64,000 bases of DNA from Thiothrix phosphatis (GTDB taxonomy: Bacteria > Pseudomonadota > Gammaproteobacteria > Thiotrichales > Thiotrichaceae): the NCBI RefSeq assembly GCF_035668035.1, contig NZ_JAYMYJ010000112.1, forward strand, positions 1 to 64,000. The letters are read 5' to 3'. The notes under the pieces were generated by a model. That model did not search any database. It had not been told where the DNA came from and saw only the letters and a list, made by a program, of their open reading frames with translations. Positions 50,845 through 60,134 of the stretch are shown piece after piece (positions within the stretch are counted from its first letter, which is position 1; each line of letters starts with the position of its first letter). A program made the position numbers and the translations under genes.

Positions 50845-51351
50845 TCAGTGGGGCTTGTGGCTCAACCTGTCCATGATCGCGTACAGCACGCCGGACACCA
50901 CGAAGGTGACGTGTATGCCGAGCATCCAGGCCATGTGGCGGTCGTCCAGATTGTCCACATTCATGAAAGCCTTGAGCAGTTCGATCCCCGAAATGGCGAC
51001 AATGGAACCGATCAACTTGATCTTGAGGTCACTGAAGCCGATATGGCCCATCCAGTCGGGGCGGTCTTCATGGTTGTGCAGGTCGTCCATTTTGGAGACA
51101 AAGTTTTCATAGCCGCTGAAAATGATGATGACCAGCAAGTTCATGACCAGGGAAATGTCCACCAGTGACAATACGCCGGTGATGATGGCGGCATCCGTGG
51201 CGGTGGGCAGGTTGGCCAACAGCCCCCAGATCTGTTTGCCGAATTTGAACAGCAACAACCCCAGGGCAATCACCAGCCCCAGATAGACGGGTGCCAGCAA
51301 CCAACGGCTGCCGAACAGCAGGTGTTCGAAGGCATTTTCCACTTTTTTCAT
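50845..51351 (-). CDS. UPF0114 (YqhA) family membrane protein
   Basis: A 168-aa integral membrane protein of the UPF0114 family with four segments: FGSRWLLAPVYLGLVIALGL, AAIITGVLSLVDISLVMNLL, LKIKLIGSIVAISGIELLKA and LGIHVTFVVSGVLYAIMDRL. The loop DWMGHIGFSDLK is a family mark. Function unknown. The ATG at 51351 follows a GGAAGT-type site weakly. It converges with the DUF6174 gene; CCACTG-CT-CAGTGG at 50838-50851 spans the end. Confidence 0.85.
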   Translation of the reverse strand: MKKVENAFEHLLFGSRWLLAPVYLGLVIALGLLLFKFGKQIWGLLANLPTATDAAIITGVLSLVDISLVMNLLVIIIFSGYENFVSKMDDLHNHEDRPDWMGHIGFSDLKIKLIGSIVAISGIELLKAFMNVDNLDDRHMAWMLGIHVTFVVSGVLYAIMDRLSHKPH

Positions 51352-51525
51352 AACGGAAGTTCTCACTTGTGGATTGGAAGGCGAGCGCATCATAGGCATG
51401 ATGCACTGCACTGACAACAAAACCCCTGCAAAGCGGTATTTAGTCTCCGGCTTTGTTGTTTCCTATGTGTCCAATGGGGGATCACAACCCACATAAATCG
51501 TGAATAGGGTCAATTTCTTGAGAGG

Positions 51526-54315
51526 TTAATTCTCAAACTCCCCTGGCTTGAATTTTAATGTATTGCAGTTTTCCTTGATGACCCGCTGGAAGGATTCGTC
51601 AAACCCATCGGAGAAATCTGCGTTTATCTCGACTGAAATGGAAACCTTAACCCCTGTTCTGGCAGTGAATTGCTGCACAATTTCTTCCATGATGTCGGAA
51701 AACTGTGAAGCTGCCCGTAATGGGTCAAGAGTTACAGCACCATAGAAGGTTTTGGGCAGTGAAACGGATGGGGGTGCTGGTGGGTCGATGTCACCCGGCT
51801 CAATTTCATTATTATCATGGTTAATAATGGGCGTGGGTTTAATTGCCTTGGGTTTGGTTTCTTCCCGGTAAGCCATGGCGGCTGCGTGTTCAACCAGCAA
51901 CTCTTTACCATCAAGGGTGACAAACACCGGTTTGCCGAATGCGAAGCCAACGTATTTGTTGTTTTCTTTGCCAGATGCGAAGCCAAAGAAATCTTCATTG
52001 TCCACGCCTCTGCTAATGGCATCCTTGAAAACGTTGTCATTGGCCAGTCGTGGTAAATACAAGTAATGGCAGCAGTCTTGCCAGACCTTTTGTGTACCCA
52101 CTTCCGTGATGCCATCTTTGAAATACCACTGATTTAGAAGGCTGCGTAGGTGTACCGGGCTCCATTCCGTGATCAGCCACTCTTCTTCACGCAGTTTCTG
52201 CTCGATTTCCGCGGCAAGATTCATGGCTGCGGGAGAGACGGATACCACTTCCCAGGTAATTTCCGGTTTGCCCTTGATGATTTCCTGCGTGGGGCATAGC
52301 AGCCATTTCCATGTTTCACGCACCAGTTGCAGCAGGCTTTTATCCGCTTCTTCGGCATGATTGCGGGCGAGTTTGGCCTGAAACAAGTCCAGATTGAGTT
52401 TGCCACTGTCAATGTCGGTGACGATGCGTTTCCAGGCAAGAGCCATACGTCCCTGAATCTTCAGGTTGCCAACGGTATCGTAATCAGCGGCCAGGAAGAT
52501 CAGCCGGTTCTGTTTTTGACGCGGTTGTTCACCTCGCTGCTGAAGAATTTCCAAAGCGGCTGCATAAGCTGCCTTGTTATCCCCCCGGCTATAAGCTGCA
52601 TTAGGCGGCAATACGACCAGACGCGAGCCAGTGCCGTATTCATCCGGCACATCCGCTGATGGTGTGAATACATGAATCCCGCTGAAACGGTGCTTGCTGC
52701 CAAACACCTTGTTTACCCGTGCTTTTAGCAAAGGTTCCAGTTCTTCACGGTCGTTGATGTTTTGCTTGCGGCTTTCCATTTCGCGGCGCAGGTTGGGGCG
52801 AGTGTCCAGCCAAAAGCGATCCTGATCCGAATACAAGTAATGCAAGCGATCACGCAGCCGTTTAAGAATGTCCTCGAACGTTCCGATGGTTTGCCCCGGC
52901 TGTACGCAGCCCAACAGGATGTGTTCGGCCTGAATCCCCCTGACTGCTTGCGTGCTGACCGCAGGTGCACTGCCAAGGAAGATGGTACGCATGGCGCGGC
53001 GGGCAGCTTGCACACTGCCGAAACGGGTATCCTCCCTATCCAGTGATGCAGGTTCGGAACGCACGCCATCCACTTCCTTCTCCATCACCGGTTCCCAGCC
53101 CTGCGGTAGGTAGTGGATGCTTTTGTTGCGTGTGATGCTGTCATCCAGCGGCAGGGAGCCGGGCATGATCAGCGCATCCTGATTATTGTCTTCCCACAGA
53201 CGGTGAATCACGATCGCCATGTATTGCAGCACGCCACGGGTGCGCTGGAATTTGTCCAGTGTCGACCAGTCTTCATACAAACGATCGAAGATTTCCGGGT
53301 GGATGGGGTAGGACTGGCACAAACGTTCAAAGTACTCGTTGGACTGGGTTTCGAGCGGGAATTTGCTGCTGTTGGCGCGGTAAAAGTTGTGGAACTGGCG
53401 GCTGATACCTTCCACCTGGGCGCGTTCCCCAGCATGTTCAAACAGGCGGCGACGCACGATTTCAAAGGCTTCGGTGGTGGCAACCGGCTTCCAGACCGAT
53501 TCGATACGGGCGAAGTATTTTTCCAGTGAATTGAGGGCGCGCTGACCCATGTTGCCGCCGACCTCCAAATCGGATTCCGGTAGGGAGGCCAGCAGGATGG
53601 CATTAGGCACGGCTTTCAGTGCTTCGGTGAGCGCCTGAATGAAGGAGATATTGCTATCGAACGTGCCTGCCCTGAATTCCTTGCTGACTTCCAGTTGGCG
53701 GATGAAAGCGACCATTTCGTCCATCAGGATGACACAAGGTGCGGCTCGCTCCAGTAACTGGCGAATGACTTCCTTGCCCGGCGATACGCCGCTGGCGTCA
53801 CTGGCAGCAACCATTGCATACCCCTCTTCGCACAGCAGTTGCCAAGCCAGTTCACCCCACAGGGTATTGGCTGTTATGTTGCCATGCTGTTGTGGCTGGC
53901 TGGGGGAGAGCTTTATTCCGTCGATGACCGCGACCCTGGCTTGTGGTAGGTCGTGAATTCCGGCCTGATCCAGAATCGGGGGAATGCCTTCCAGCTTGTT
54001 GGTACTGGTCTGTCGTGATGCCAGATGGTAAACCGCCAGCATGGTATGCGTTTTACCACCGCCGAATGCAGTCTGTAACTGGATTACCGGATCGCCGCCT
54101 TGCCCTGCCAGCCGCTGCGCTACCGACAGCAGCAACAGGCGCATTCCTTCGGTGATGAAGGTGCGGGAGAAAAACTTCTCGGCATCCTGATATTCCGGAG
54201 GGGCAGCCCCTGCTGCGACCTGGGAAATATCAGCCGCGAATTCGGACTGCTTGAAAGTGCCTTCCAGAACATCTTTGTGTGGGCGGGCGATTTCACGCCA
54301 AGGTTTCAGACTCAT
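51526..54315 (-). CDS. DUF499 AAA+ ATPase of the defence operon
   Basis: Large P-loop ATPase of the DUF499 family, 929 aa: Walker A QTAFGGGKTHTMLAVYHLAS at about residues 82-101, VAVIDGIKLSP, Walker B-type CVILMDEMVAFIRQLE, and AILLASLPESDLEVGG. A C-terminal half with no known motif includes an acidic/Pro hinge. Such proteins accompany DUF1156 methylases and SNF2 helicases in defence islands. The ATG at 54315 overlaps the stop of the DUF4276 gene (ATGA). It is the last gene; TTGAGA-N7-TCTCAA at 51518-51536 spans its end. Confidence 0.85.
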   Translation of the reverse strand: MSLKPWREIARPHKDVLEGTFKQSEFAADISQVAAGAAPPEYQDAEKFFSRTFITEGMRLLLLSVAQRLAGQGGDPVIQLQTAFGGGKTHTMLAVYHLASRQTSTNKLEGIPPILDQAGIHDLPQARVAVIDGIKLSPSQPQQHGNITANTLWGELAWQLLCEEGYAMVAASDASGVSPGKEVIRQLLERAAPCVILMDEMVAFIRQLEVSKEFRAGTFDSNISFIQALTEALKAVPNAILLASLPESDLEVGGNMGQRALNSLEKYFARIESVWKPVATTEAFEIVRRRLFEHAGERAQVEGISRQFHNFYRANSSKFPLETQSNEYFERLCQSYPIHPEIFDRLYEDWSTLDKFQRTRGVLQYMAIVIHRLWEDNNQDALIMPGSLPLDDSITRNKSIHYLPQGWEPVMEKEVDGVRSEPASLDREDTRFGSVQAARRAMRTIFLGSAPAVSTQAVRGIQAEHILLGCVQPGQTIGTFEDILKRLRDRLHYLYSDQDRFWLDTRPNLRREMESRKQNINDREELEPLLKARVNKVFGSKHRFSGIHVFTPSADVPDEYGTGSRLVVLPPNAAYSRGDNKAAYAAALEILQQRGEQPRQKQNRLIFLAADYDTVGNLKIQGRMALAWKRIVTDIDSGKLNLDLFQAKLARNHAEEADKSLLQLVRETWKWLLCPTQEIIKGKPEITWEVVSVSPAAMNLAAEIEQKLREEEWLITEWSPVHLRSLLNQWYFKDGITEVGTQKVWQDCCHYLYLPRLANDNVFKDAISRGVDNEDFFGFASGKENNKYVGFAFGKPVFVTLDGKELLVEHAAAMAYREETKPKAIKPTPIINHDNNEIEPGDIDPPAPPSVSLPKTFYGAVTLDPLRAASQFSDIMEEIVQQFTARTGVKVSISVEINADFSDGFDESFQRVIKENCNTLKFKPGEFEN

Positions 54316-54881
54316 GCAACATTTCCCCAATTGTCAACCAGCTTGCGCACGCCGCTGACAAAGAAGCGGAAGCTGGTCGAGCGGTTGTTTTCAATATCAA
54401 GATGCGGCCCAAGCACCCGTGAGCCGGAGACTTTCTGGTAAGTTGGAACCAGTTTCGCCAATTCTTCGGCGGGATTGCCCAGGCTGTCAGGGTCGCGGTA
54501 TTTCGACTTGTCTTGTTGGCTACTCAAACCATTAACTTTTAACGCTTGTTCAACGGCCTGTAAATCGCCCAGATACCAGGACTCCAGTTCCCGGCAGGCT
54601 ATGCGTACCAGTGCATCCGTTTTGCCTGCATCTTGGCATTTTTGCAGCAAGCCTTGTTTGATCGACACGCAATTGCCACTGTCCTGATCGCGTAACACGA
54701 CAAAACGGCAATCCGGTATCTGCCACGCGGCCAGCCGTTTGGGCAGGCGTTTTTCCAGATCCTGTTTGCCTTCAAAGACGACGTATTGCGTGCCGATGGT
54801 TTCCGGCAACAAGCGCGGCAGTAATCCCTTGAGCATCTCGCGTGAGGAGGGCTCTTCCAGAAAAAAGACCAAAGTGCCCAT
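54312..54881 (-). CDS. DUF4276 (TOPRIM/OLD-like) protein
   Basis: A 189-aa protein of the DUF4276 family, predicted TOPRIM-like nuclease partner of AAA ATPases. N-terminal LVFFLEEPSSREMLKGLLPRL has the acidic TOPRIM Glu; FVVLRDQDSGNC resembles the DxD motif; ELESWYLGDLQAVE is the family hallmark. The ATG shares one base with the stop of the ATPase gene (TAATG). The pair recalls AriA/AriB of PARIS (AriB is DUF4435, also TOPRIM). Confidence 0.82.
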   Translation of the reverse strand: MGTLVFFLEEPSSREMLKGLLPRLLPETIGTQYVVFEGKQDLEKRLPKRLAAWQIPDCRFVVLRDQDSGNCVSIKQGLLQKCQDAGKTDALVRIACRELESWYLGDLQAVEQALKVNGLSSQQDKSKYRDPDSLGNPAEELAKLVPTYQKVSGSRVLGPHLDIENNRSTSFRFFVSGVRKLVDNWGNVA

Positions 54882-56068
54882 TAAGGGGAAGCCCCCTCAA
54901 AAAAACCTTCTTTCCACAGATAGCCCATCTGGTCGCCCTCATCCATGAAAGCTTTCAGTTGCGCATTATCCGCAGCGCGATGAATTTGGGTATAGCCATC
55001 CTTTTTCACCAGCCAGAACACTTCGTCCAGACGCACAGCATTCAGAAAATCCGGCGAATGGGTGGAAACAAACACTTGTCCACCACGTTGTGCGTAAGCT
55101 CGGAATTCTTCCGCCAGTTCCCACAGCAAGGTTGGGTACAACTGGTTTTCAGGTTCTTCCACACACAACAAGGGATGCGGATTCGGGTCATATAATAACA
55201 CCAGATAGGCAAACATTTTGATGGTGCCGTCAGACACATACTTGTCGATGAATGGGTCAGAAAAAGCGCCATCACTGAAACTCAGCAACAGACGACCATC
55301 CTGGGTGGCAATGGTTTCGATATTGCTCACGCCCGGAACCCTGTGTTTCATGACCTCAATGATTTGCTGGAATCTTTCCGGGTCATTTTCGAAGATATTG
55401 CGGGCGACGCGCTGCAAATTATCGCCAGTTACCGAGAGGTGTTCGTCATAACCCAGCGCATCCTTGCTGCCTCGTGCCAGATTGATATGAAAGTCAGAAA
55501 CATGCCAGTTTTCCAGTAGTTGCCGGAAGGCATTGGCCGCCTTGAAGCGTTCAAACTGGCCTAGCCCTTTGATGGCTAGTGTATCTGGGGAAAGGTTTTG
55601 CTCTTCACGATCCAGCTCTTCATCGGTCTTTTTGAAATCCTCTTCATTGCGGATCGCGTAGCCGCTGCCATTGGAGAAATCCAAAAAATGAAAAGGTGAC
55701 CCATAACGCCCGCGTTTGTAACGCAAGATTTCTTTGGCGACATACGGGCGGCCTTTTGCTTGGCCAATCTCAAGTATGTAGGTCACCAGGCGGTTGACGC
55801 CTGCGATGTCCAGGCGAAACTGGATTTGTAATTTGATGAGGTCTTTGGCGGTGCAGCCTCGGCTGATGACCTCCTTGAAACCACCACGCCCCTGTAATGC
55901 CTGACGCACATTAAAGGTCAGGCAATCCTTGAGGAAACCGAATACGTCAAACAGGGTGCTTTTGCCTGTGCCATTCGCGCCCACCACAACGCAGTAAGTT
56001 GGAATATCGGTGATCTCGACCTCTTTGAATGCCTTGAAGTTCTCCAGCTTCAGGGAAACGATGTGCAT
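54881..56068 (-). CDS. AAA_21/OLD-type ATPase, partner of DUF4276
   Basis: SMC/ABC-like AAA ATPase, 395 aa: MHIVSLKLENFKAFKEVEI, Walker A GANGTGKSTLFD, long middle insertion, signature KYVSDGTIKMFAYLVLLYD, Walker B LLCVEEPENQLYP and VFVSTHSPDFLNA. The DNA-repair-like head domain without a coiled coil is typical of PARIS/OLD sensors. It is 12 bases after the methylase gene and coupled to the DUF4276 gene. Confidence 0.88.
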   Translation of the reverse strand: MHIVSLKLENFKAFKEVEITDIPTYCVVVGANGTGKSTLFDVFGFLKDCLTFNVRQALQGRGGFKEVISRGCTAKDLIKLQIQFRLDIAGVNRLVTYILEIGQAKGRPYVAKEILRYKRGRYGSPFHFLDFSNGSGYAIRNEEDFKKTDEELDREEQNLSPDTLAIKGLGQFERFKAANAFRQLLENWHVSDFHINLARGSKDALGYDEHLSVTGDNLQRVARNIFENDPERFQQIIEVMKHRVPGVSNIETIATQDGRLLLSFSDGAFSDPFIDKYVSDGTIKMFAYLVLLYDPNPHPLLCVEEPENQLYPTLLWELAEEFRAYAQRGGQVFVSTHSPDFLNAVRLDEVFWLVKKDGYTQIHRAADNAQLKAFMDEGDQMGYLWKEGFFEGASP

Positions 56069-56080
56069 GGCGACTCCTCC

Positions 56081-59000
56081 TTAAAACCCCATTCCTATCT
56101 GCTCATCAATATGCCCGGTTTCGTGCGAAGCTGCCACTATCGCGCCCCATGCGCCGATCAGTTCGTTGTAGGCGCGGGCTTCCTCCGCCCATTTCTTGCG
56201 TTCGCACAGGGTGTAGAGGTGGTAGGCGAGCTGGCGGATGGCTTCACCGCGTTCCGGCATCCGTGCGAGCAAGGCTCCGGCGGCACTTTCGCCTTGTTGG
56301 TTGAGGGCGCGGATCAGGTGGTGGGCGGCTTCCCAGACCGGGGTGCGGTTGTCGGTTTCGGGGTTCCAATCGTTGGGGTATTCGGCCCATTTGAGCAGGC
56401 GCACTTTGCCGCTGCCGGATTCGATCACGCCTGCGTCACGCACGCCGTCGACGCTGGTGCCTTTGGCGCGGGCGAGGGTGTCGGCTTCGCCGAACACGCC
56501 GGTGGCCCAGCCGTACTGGTCGAACCAGTTGGAGCAGAACAGGGTGTCGGCGTCGAAGTTGCCGCTGTCGGGGTTGAGGTAGTCGGTGATTTCGCGGTTG
56601 ATCAGGATCAGGGCGTCGTGGACGCTCATCTGGCTGCCGTCCTGATTGAGCACGGCGGCGTATTGGGAGAAGATCGCCATGCCGGGGCCGATGGCGGCCT
56701 GGGCGAGGTCTACCGGGGCGATGGGGGAGTACCCCCCTCCCCAACCCTCCCCCCGCTGGGTGGAGGGGGTAATGCCGGTCATGACTTCAAGGGCTTCGGG
56801 CATTTCGCGGCGCAGTTCGCGCTGGAAGTCGCGGCGGGAAACCGTCTCGGCGTCGGCCTTGCGCTTGCGGCACACCAACACAATGCTTGACGCCAAGGCA
56901 TTGGTGCCGGAACTGATCATGCGATTGCCCAGTTCGGTACGCATCGGCCAAGTGCCATCAATCGAAAATCCGGCTTTGATGACTGCCTCCAGAAACGTTT
57001 CCCAGCCCGTGCTGCTGGTGCTGTCATCCTTGGTTTCAGATTGTTTGAAGGCGTAATAAATCGAAACCGGAAAGGCCGGGTGGGCTTGCACTGCCAGATT
57101 GCCAATGGCTTTGGTCATGCCTTCCATGAAAAAAGCTTCGGCTTTTTCCTTGCTGCCATGCCGATAAGGGGTAGCTACCAGCTCTTCTGCTTTGGGAACT
57201 GCCATCGTGGCAAACAGATTCGGATAAATAGCTTTTAAAGAGCGACGCATCCAAACATAAAAGAAATCCGACAAATCCGCATAACCGATGTTGTCATAAT
57301 AAGGCGGGTCGCTGGAAATCACTTTATTGGAACTGATATTCTGTGCGGCTGCATCTTGCTGCAAAGCATGGCTGGCAATTGCTGACTGCATAGAATTTAA
57401 AACGCTCACAGCCCAATCAATCCCTCCTGTAAAGTTACCTGTGGACTCAGAAAGTGGGTTAGGTTCCGCAAAGTCCCACGTCATTGGAATAGCTTGACGA
57501 CCGAAAGTATTGCGCGTGCTACTTCTTGATGAGTCCCATGAACAAATCGTTGAGCCACGATCAGCCATTTTATTGATAGCAAAAGATAGATAAGATGCTA
57601 CTGCATCCCCATAAGCCGTAGCCCCCATTCCTCCCGCATCAATCCCCAACTTATCCTCTTCCTCCCTCCACCCAGCGGGGGGAGGGTCGGGGAGGGGGGA
57701 CGACGACACCAATACCCCCCAAACCTTCCCCAGCACTCCACCAATATCCTCCAGCACCTCCGTATTCCAAAACCGCAGCACACGAATTCCCTGCGACTCC
57801 AGCCACGCAGTACGCTCTGCATCCTTTGCCAATCCATCCACGGTTCCATGTTGAGCACCATCCAGCTCAATCGCCAGCCGTTCCGATGCACAATAAAAAT
57901 CCAGCACATAAGCCCCAACCGGGTGTTGTTTACGGAAACGATAGCCATCCAACTGTTTTTTACGCAGACATTCCCACAGCAGTTGTTCGGCATTGGTCAT
58001 CTGTTTGCGTAATGCGCGGGCGGCTTCCAACAGGTGGGAGGGAACTGGAGTGGGTTGCCAAGATGTTGGGTTTGTTTCCCCCCTCCCCAACCCTCCCCCC
58101 GTTGGGTGGAGGGAGGAAGAAAAGGAGGGCGAGTGGGCTTTTTTGTAGTCGGCAATGACCTTGGTTCTGGCTTCCTGCACCAAATCCGAGAAGGTGGTGA
58201 GCGCAACAAGCTGGCGGGGAGTGAAGAGGTCGCCGTAAGCATCCATCCCGTAAGCAGGCGGTGAAAACCAGCGCGGATTTTCCGGCATCAGCACTTCCGG
58301 TTTCCATGTCGGCTGCGCTGAATTGGCAACGTCCTCCATGGCAGCAATCGGTTCTAGGTAGACGCGCCCCTTTTTGCCTTCAGCCACAATAGCCATCAAG
58401 CGTTGCCCCATGTGACCGGCTTTGGCTTCGGAATAAATGTATTTCGGCTGGATGGGCGTATCGGAGAACAGGCAGTTGAAGTTGGCCCCACGCCCCAGCT
58501 TGGTGCCGTCTTTGGCTTTGGCGGGTGGTTTGCTGGTGCGGATGGCAAAACGGTATTGGTCGCCGTCGACGATGGGTTCCACCCACGCTTCCTTGCCCGC
58601 CTTGCTGGAGAGGATGAAGCTGGATACCAGCGGCACATCCACATGCGAAAACGCCGGGTTGGGGCTTTTGACAGTACGCGCCCACAGCCACGCAATCACG
58701 GTGAGCTGGTCGCCCACGTAGGGCTTGAGGTCAGGGCGCTCTTGCGCCATTGCCGCGGTGATTTCCACCTGCGGGTACAAATGCCCGATGCGCTTGAAGG
58801 CTTCCTCACGCATCCAGTGCCCATAACGGCGCACGTCTTCCGCCAAACCCCGCGCACCACTCCAGTCCTGCATGGTTTGCGTTTGTTTTTCATCGGCAGG
58901 GATTGCCCCCACCGGCGCACGCCCGGCAAACTTCGGCGGAATCTCAATCATCGCCTTGTTGATCATCACTGCCACCGGATTCAGGTCGGACGCATACGCC

Positions 59001-59479
59001 TCCAGCCCCAGCCGCTGCGCCTCCAGCGGAATCGCCCCACCACCGGCAAACGGGTCGTGGAAGGCTGGCAGCTTTTCAGGGTTGAACAATTCCGCCGCCT
59101 GCGGATGGTTGCGGTTCAGGTGGCAGGTTTCGCGCCAGCTTTCCCAGATGGCAGCCCGCGCCCGCTGCAACACTTCCTCGTTGTTGGTGTTCTCCCACTG
59201 CACCAGATCGCGGATGATCTGGAACAGCTTTTCGCGCTTGGCTTCGGCTTCCTTCTTGTTGACCCCAAAACCCAGTTCACGCTGATAACCGGGGTCATTC
59301 ACCATCTGCGCAAACAACACCGCCCGCGCCGCCGCCAGCGGACGCCGCGCCCACCACAAATGCAGGGTGGAAGGGTGCCCGTGGCGGATGGATTTTTCGC
59401 GCGCTGCGGCAGCGTTGATGTCATCCAGAGGCAGGGCAACTTCGACGAGTTTTTTCGGGGATTTGACGGGGGTTGTCAT
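56081..59479 (-). CDS. DUF1156 DNA adenine methyltransferase with an inserted DUF559 nuclease domain
   Basis: DNA methyltransferase of the DUF1156 family, 1132 aa. N-terminus KKLVEVALPLDDINAAAARE and HPSTLHLWWARRPLAAARAV are family marks; the SAM motif is FHDPFAGGGAIPLEA (about 139-153), and the catalytic motif is SDPPYYDNIGYADLSDFFY (about 722-740). Residues about 454-607 are an insertion: a complete DUF559 (Vsr-like) nuclease domain (ALRKQMTNAEQLLWECLRKK; FRKQHPVGAYVLDFYC; LAIELDGAQH; GIRVLRFWN) flanked by Pro/Gly stretches encoded by palindromic repeats. A third copy of the repeat encodes residues about 903-917. Without these the protein is of usual length. The start overlaps the HNH gene stop (TGATG). 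Confidence 0.88.
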   Translation of the reverse strand: MTTPVKSPKKLVEVALPLDDINAAAAREKSIRHGHPSTLHLWWARRPLAAARAVLFAQMVNDPGYQRELGFGVNKKEAEAKREKLFQIIRDLVQWENTNNEEVLQRARAAIWESWRETCHLNRNHPQAAELFNPEKLPAFHDPFAGGGAIPLEAQRLGLEAYASDLNPVAVMINKAMIEIPPKFAGRAPVGAIPADEKQTQTMQDWSGARGLAEDVRRYGHWMREEAFKRIGHLYPQVEITAAMAQERPDLKPYVGDQLTVIAWLWARTVKSPNPAFSHVDVPLVSSFILSSKAGKEAWVEPIVDGDQYRFAIRTSKPPAKAKDGTKLGRGANFNCLFSDTPIQPKYIYSEAKAGHMGQRLMAIVAEGKKGRVYLEPIAAMEDVANSAQPTWKPEVLMPENPRWFSPPAYGMDAYGDLFTPRQLVALTTFSDLVQEARTKVIADYKKAHSPSFSSSLHPTGGGLGRGETNPTSWQPTPVPSHLLEAARALRKQMTNAEQLLWECLRKKQLDGYRFRKQHPVGAYVLDFYCASERLAIELDGAQHGTVDGLAKDAERTAWLESQGIRVLRFWNTEVLEDIGGVLGKVWGVLVSSSPLPDPPPAGWREEEDKLGIDAGGMGATAYGDAVASYLSFAINKMADRGSTICSWDSSRSSTRNTFGRQAIPMTWDFAEPNPLSESTGNFTGGIDWAVSVLNSMQSAIASHALQQDAAAQNISSNKVISSDPPYYDNIGYADLSDFFYVWMRRSLKAIYPNLFATMAVPKAEELVATPYRHGSKEKAEAFFMEGMTKAIGNLAVQAHPAFPVSIYYAFKQSETKDDSTSSTGWETFLEAVIKAGFSIDGTWPMRTELGNRMISSGTNALASSIVLVCRKRKADAETVSRRDFQRELRREMPEALEVMTGITPSTQRGEGWGGGYSPIAPVDLAQAAIGPGMAIFSQYAAVLNQDGSQMSVHDALILINREITDYLNPDSGNFDADTLFCSNWFDQYGWATGVFGEADTLARAKGTSVDGVRDAGVIESGSGKVRLLKWAEYPNDWNPETDNRTPVWEAAHHLIRALNQQGESAAGALLARMPERGEAIRQLAYHLYTLCERKKWAEEARAYNELIGAWGAIVAASHETGHIDEQIGMGF
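56731..56771. repeat. Palindromic repeat, solo copy inside the methylase gene
   Basis: ACCCCCCTCCCCAACCCTCC and the following CCCCGCTGGGTGGAGGGGG form an imperfect palindrome, in the same orientation as the copy at 58078. It stays in frame and encodes a Pro/Gly/Gln-rich segment (TPSTQRGEGWGGG) on the minus strand. Confidence 0.85.
57658..57703. repeat. Palindromic repeat, left arm of the DUF559 cassette
   Basis: CCTCCCTCCACCCAGCGGGG plus GGAGGGTCGGGGAGGGGGG; the reverse complement of the copies at 56731 and 58078 with a few changes. Confidence 0.85.
58078..58119. repeat. Palindromic repeat, right arm of the DUF559 cassette
   Basis: CCCCCCTCCCCAACCCTCCC plus CCCGTTGGGTGGAGGGAGG; inverted relative to the copy at 57658 and direct relative to the one at 56731. 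Confidence 0.85.
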
Positions 59480-60132
59480 CAGGGCTCACTTTTTAAAATG
59501 TGTTTGATCGCAGTCACAAACGGTAAATGCTCGACTGCTGCCAGCTCTTGCTGAAGCAGTTCCAGCCATTCGTCCTCAGGGAAATCGGCAGACATCGCCG
59601 CCAATTCTTCAGCGGTTTGTATGTAACCTTGCACAGCACTGGATCGCATCTGCCGTAACGCACCGTGTTGTACATCCAGATTAAAAATTCGCAGGGTTGC
59701 AGCCGCTCTATGTTGTTCTGCTGCTGATAACCCTTGCCGAATAGCAATGCTGCCATCAGATACAAACAGGAAAAAATGCTCCGGGTCTTCAAGATCCGGT
59801 TTGATCAGGTCTTCATGGGGATAAGCGTCGGATTCATCCTTATGCTTGCCACAGCTATCCTTTCGATTGCATGAGCCAAACAGGTTTGCCCACTCAAACG
59901 TTCCCTGCGGATAACGTCCCCGTTGCCGGAAATGTTCAATATGCGCCGCATAGTGCTCACCGGACATCGACAAACCATTTTCACAATAGGCACAGCGACC
60001 TTGCTGCATCTGATCCAGCTTTTCCCAGATTTGAGTTTTTTCGGCGGGTGCCACTTCATTCCATTGGTTGAGACCATGACGATAGCGGGACAAGCAGTTT
60101 GGAGCTTCTCTCGGTCGGGTCAGCTTGTGCAT
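59479..60132 (-). CDS. ptuB: HNH endonuclease, PtuB/TIGR02646-like
   Basis: HNH nuclease of 217 aa: Cys-containing zinc/HNH core GRCAYCENGLS, then HIEHFRQRGRYPQGTFEWAN and LFGSCNRKDSCGKHKD, the pattern of TIGR02646 and of PtuB in the Septu system. It is two bases after the ATPase gene, as PtuA-PtuB pairs are. It should be the effector that degrades nucleic acid once the ATPase senses infection. The symbol is by similarity. Confidence 0.8.
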   Translation of the reverse strand: MHKLTRPREAPNCLSRYRHGLNQWNEVAPAEKTQIWEKLDQMQQGRCAYCENGLSMSGEHYAAHIEHFRQRGRYPQGTFEWANLFGSCNRKDSCGKHKDESDAYPHEDLIKPDLEDPEHFFLFVSDGSIAIRQGLSAAEQHRAAATLRIFNLDVQHGALRQMRSSAVQGYIQTAEELAAMSADFPEDEWLELLQQELAAVEHLPFVTAIKHILKSEP

Positions 60133-60134
60133 GT

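Larger units (their letters stand above)
57658..58119 (-). mobile_element. DUF559 endonuclease cassette flanked by inverted palindromic repeats
   Basis: A stretch of about 460 bases inside the methylase gene. It consists of a DUF559 domain in the gene's frame between a repeat at 57658-57703 and an inverted copy at 58078-58119 (the two differ at only a few positions over about 42 bases). DUF559 proteins normally stand alone at about 120 aa and often lie next to such Pro/Gly-coding repeats, so the unit looks like a small mobile cassette. No other transposase is present; mobility is inferred. Confidence 0.6.

Noticed and set aside
56731..58119. Reading the G/C-rich repeats as a CRISPR array
   Set aside because: Only three copies, in mixed orientation and irregular spacing with coding sequence between them.
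58403..59554. 383-codon plus-strand frame opposite the methylase 5' part
   Set aside because: Shadow frame; the methylase motifs fix the true strand.
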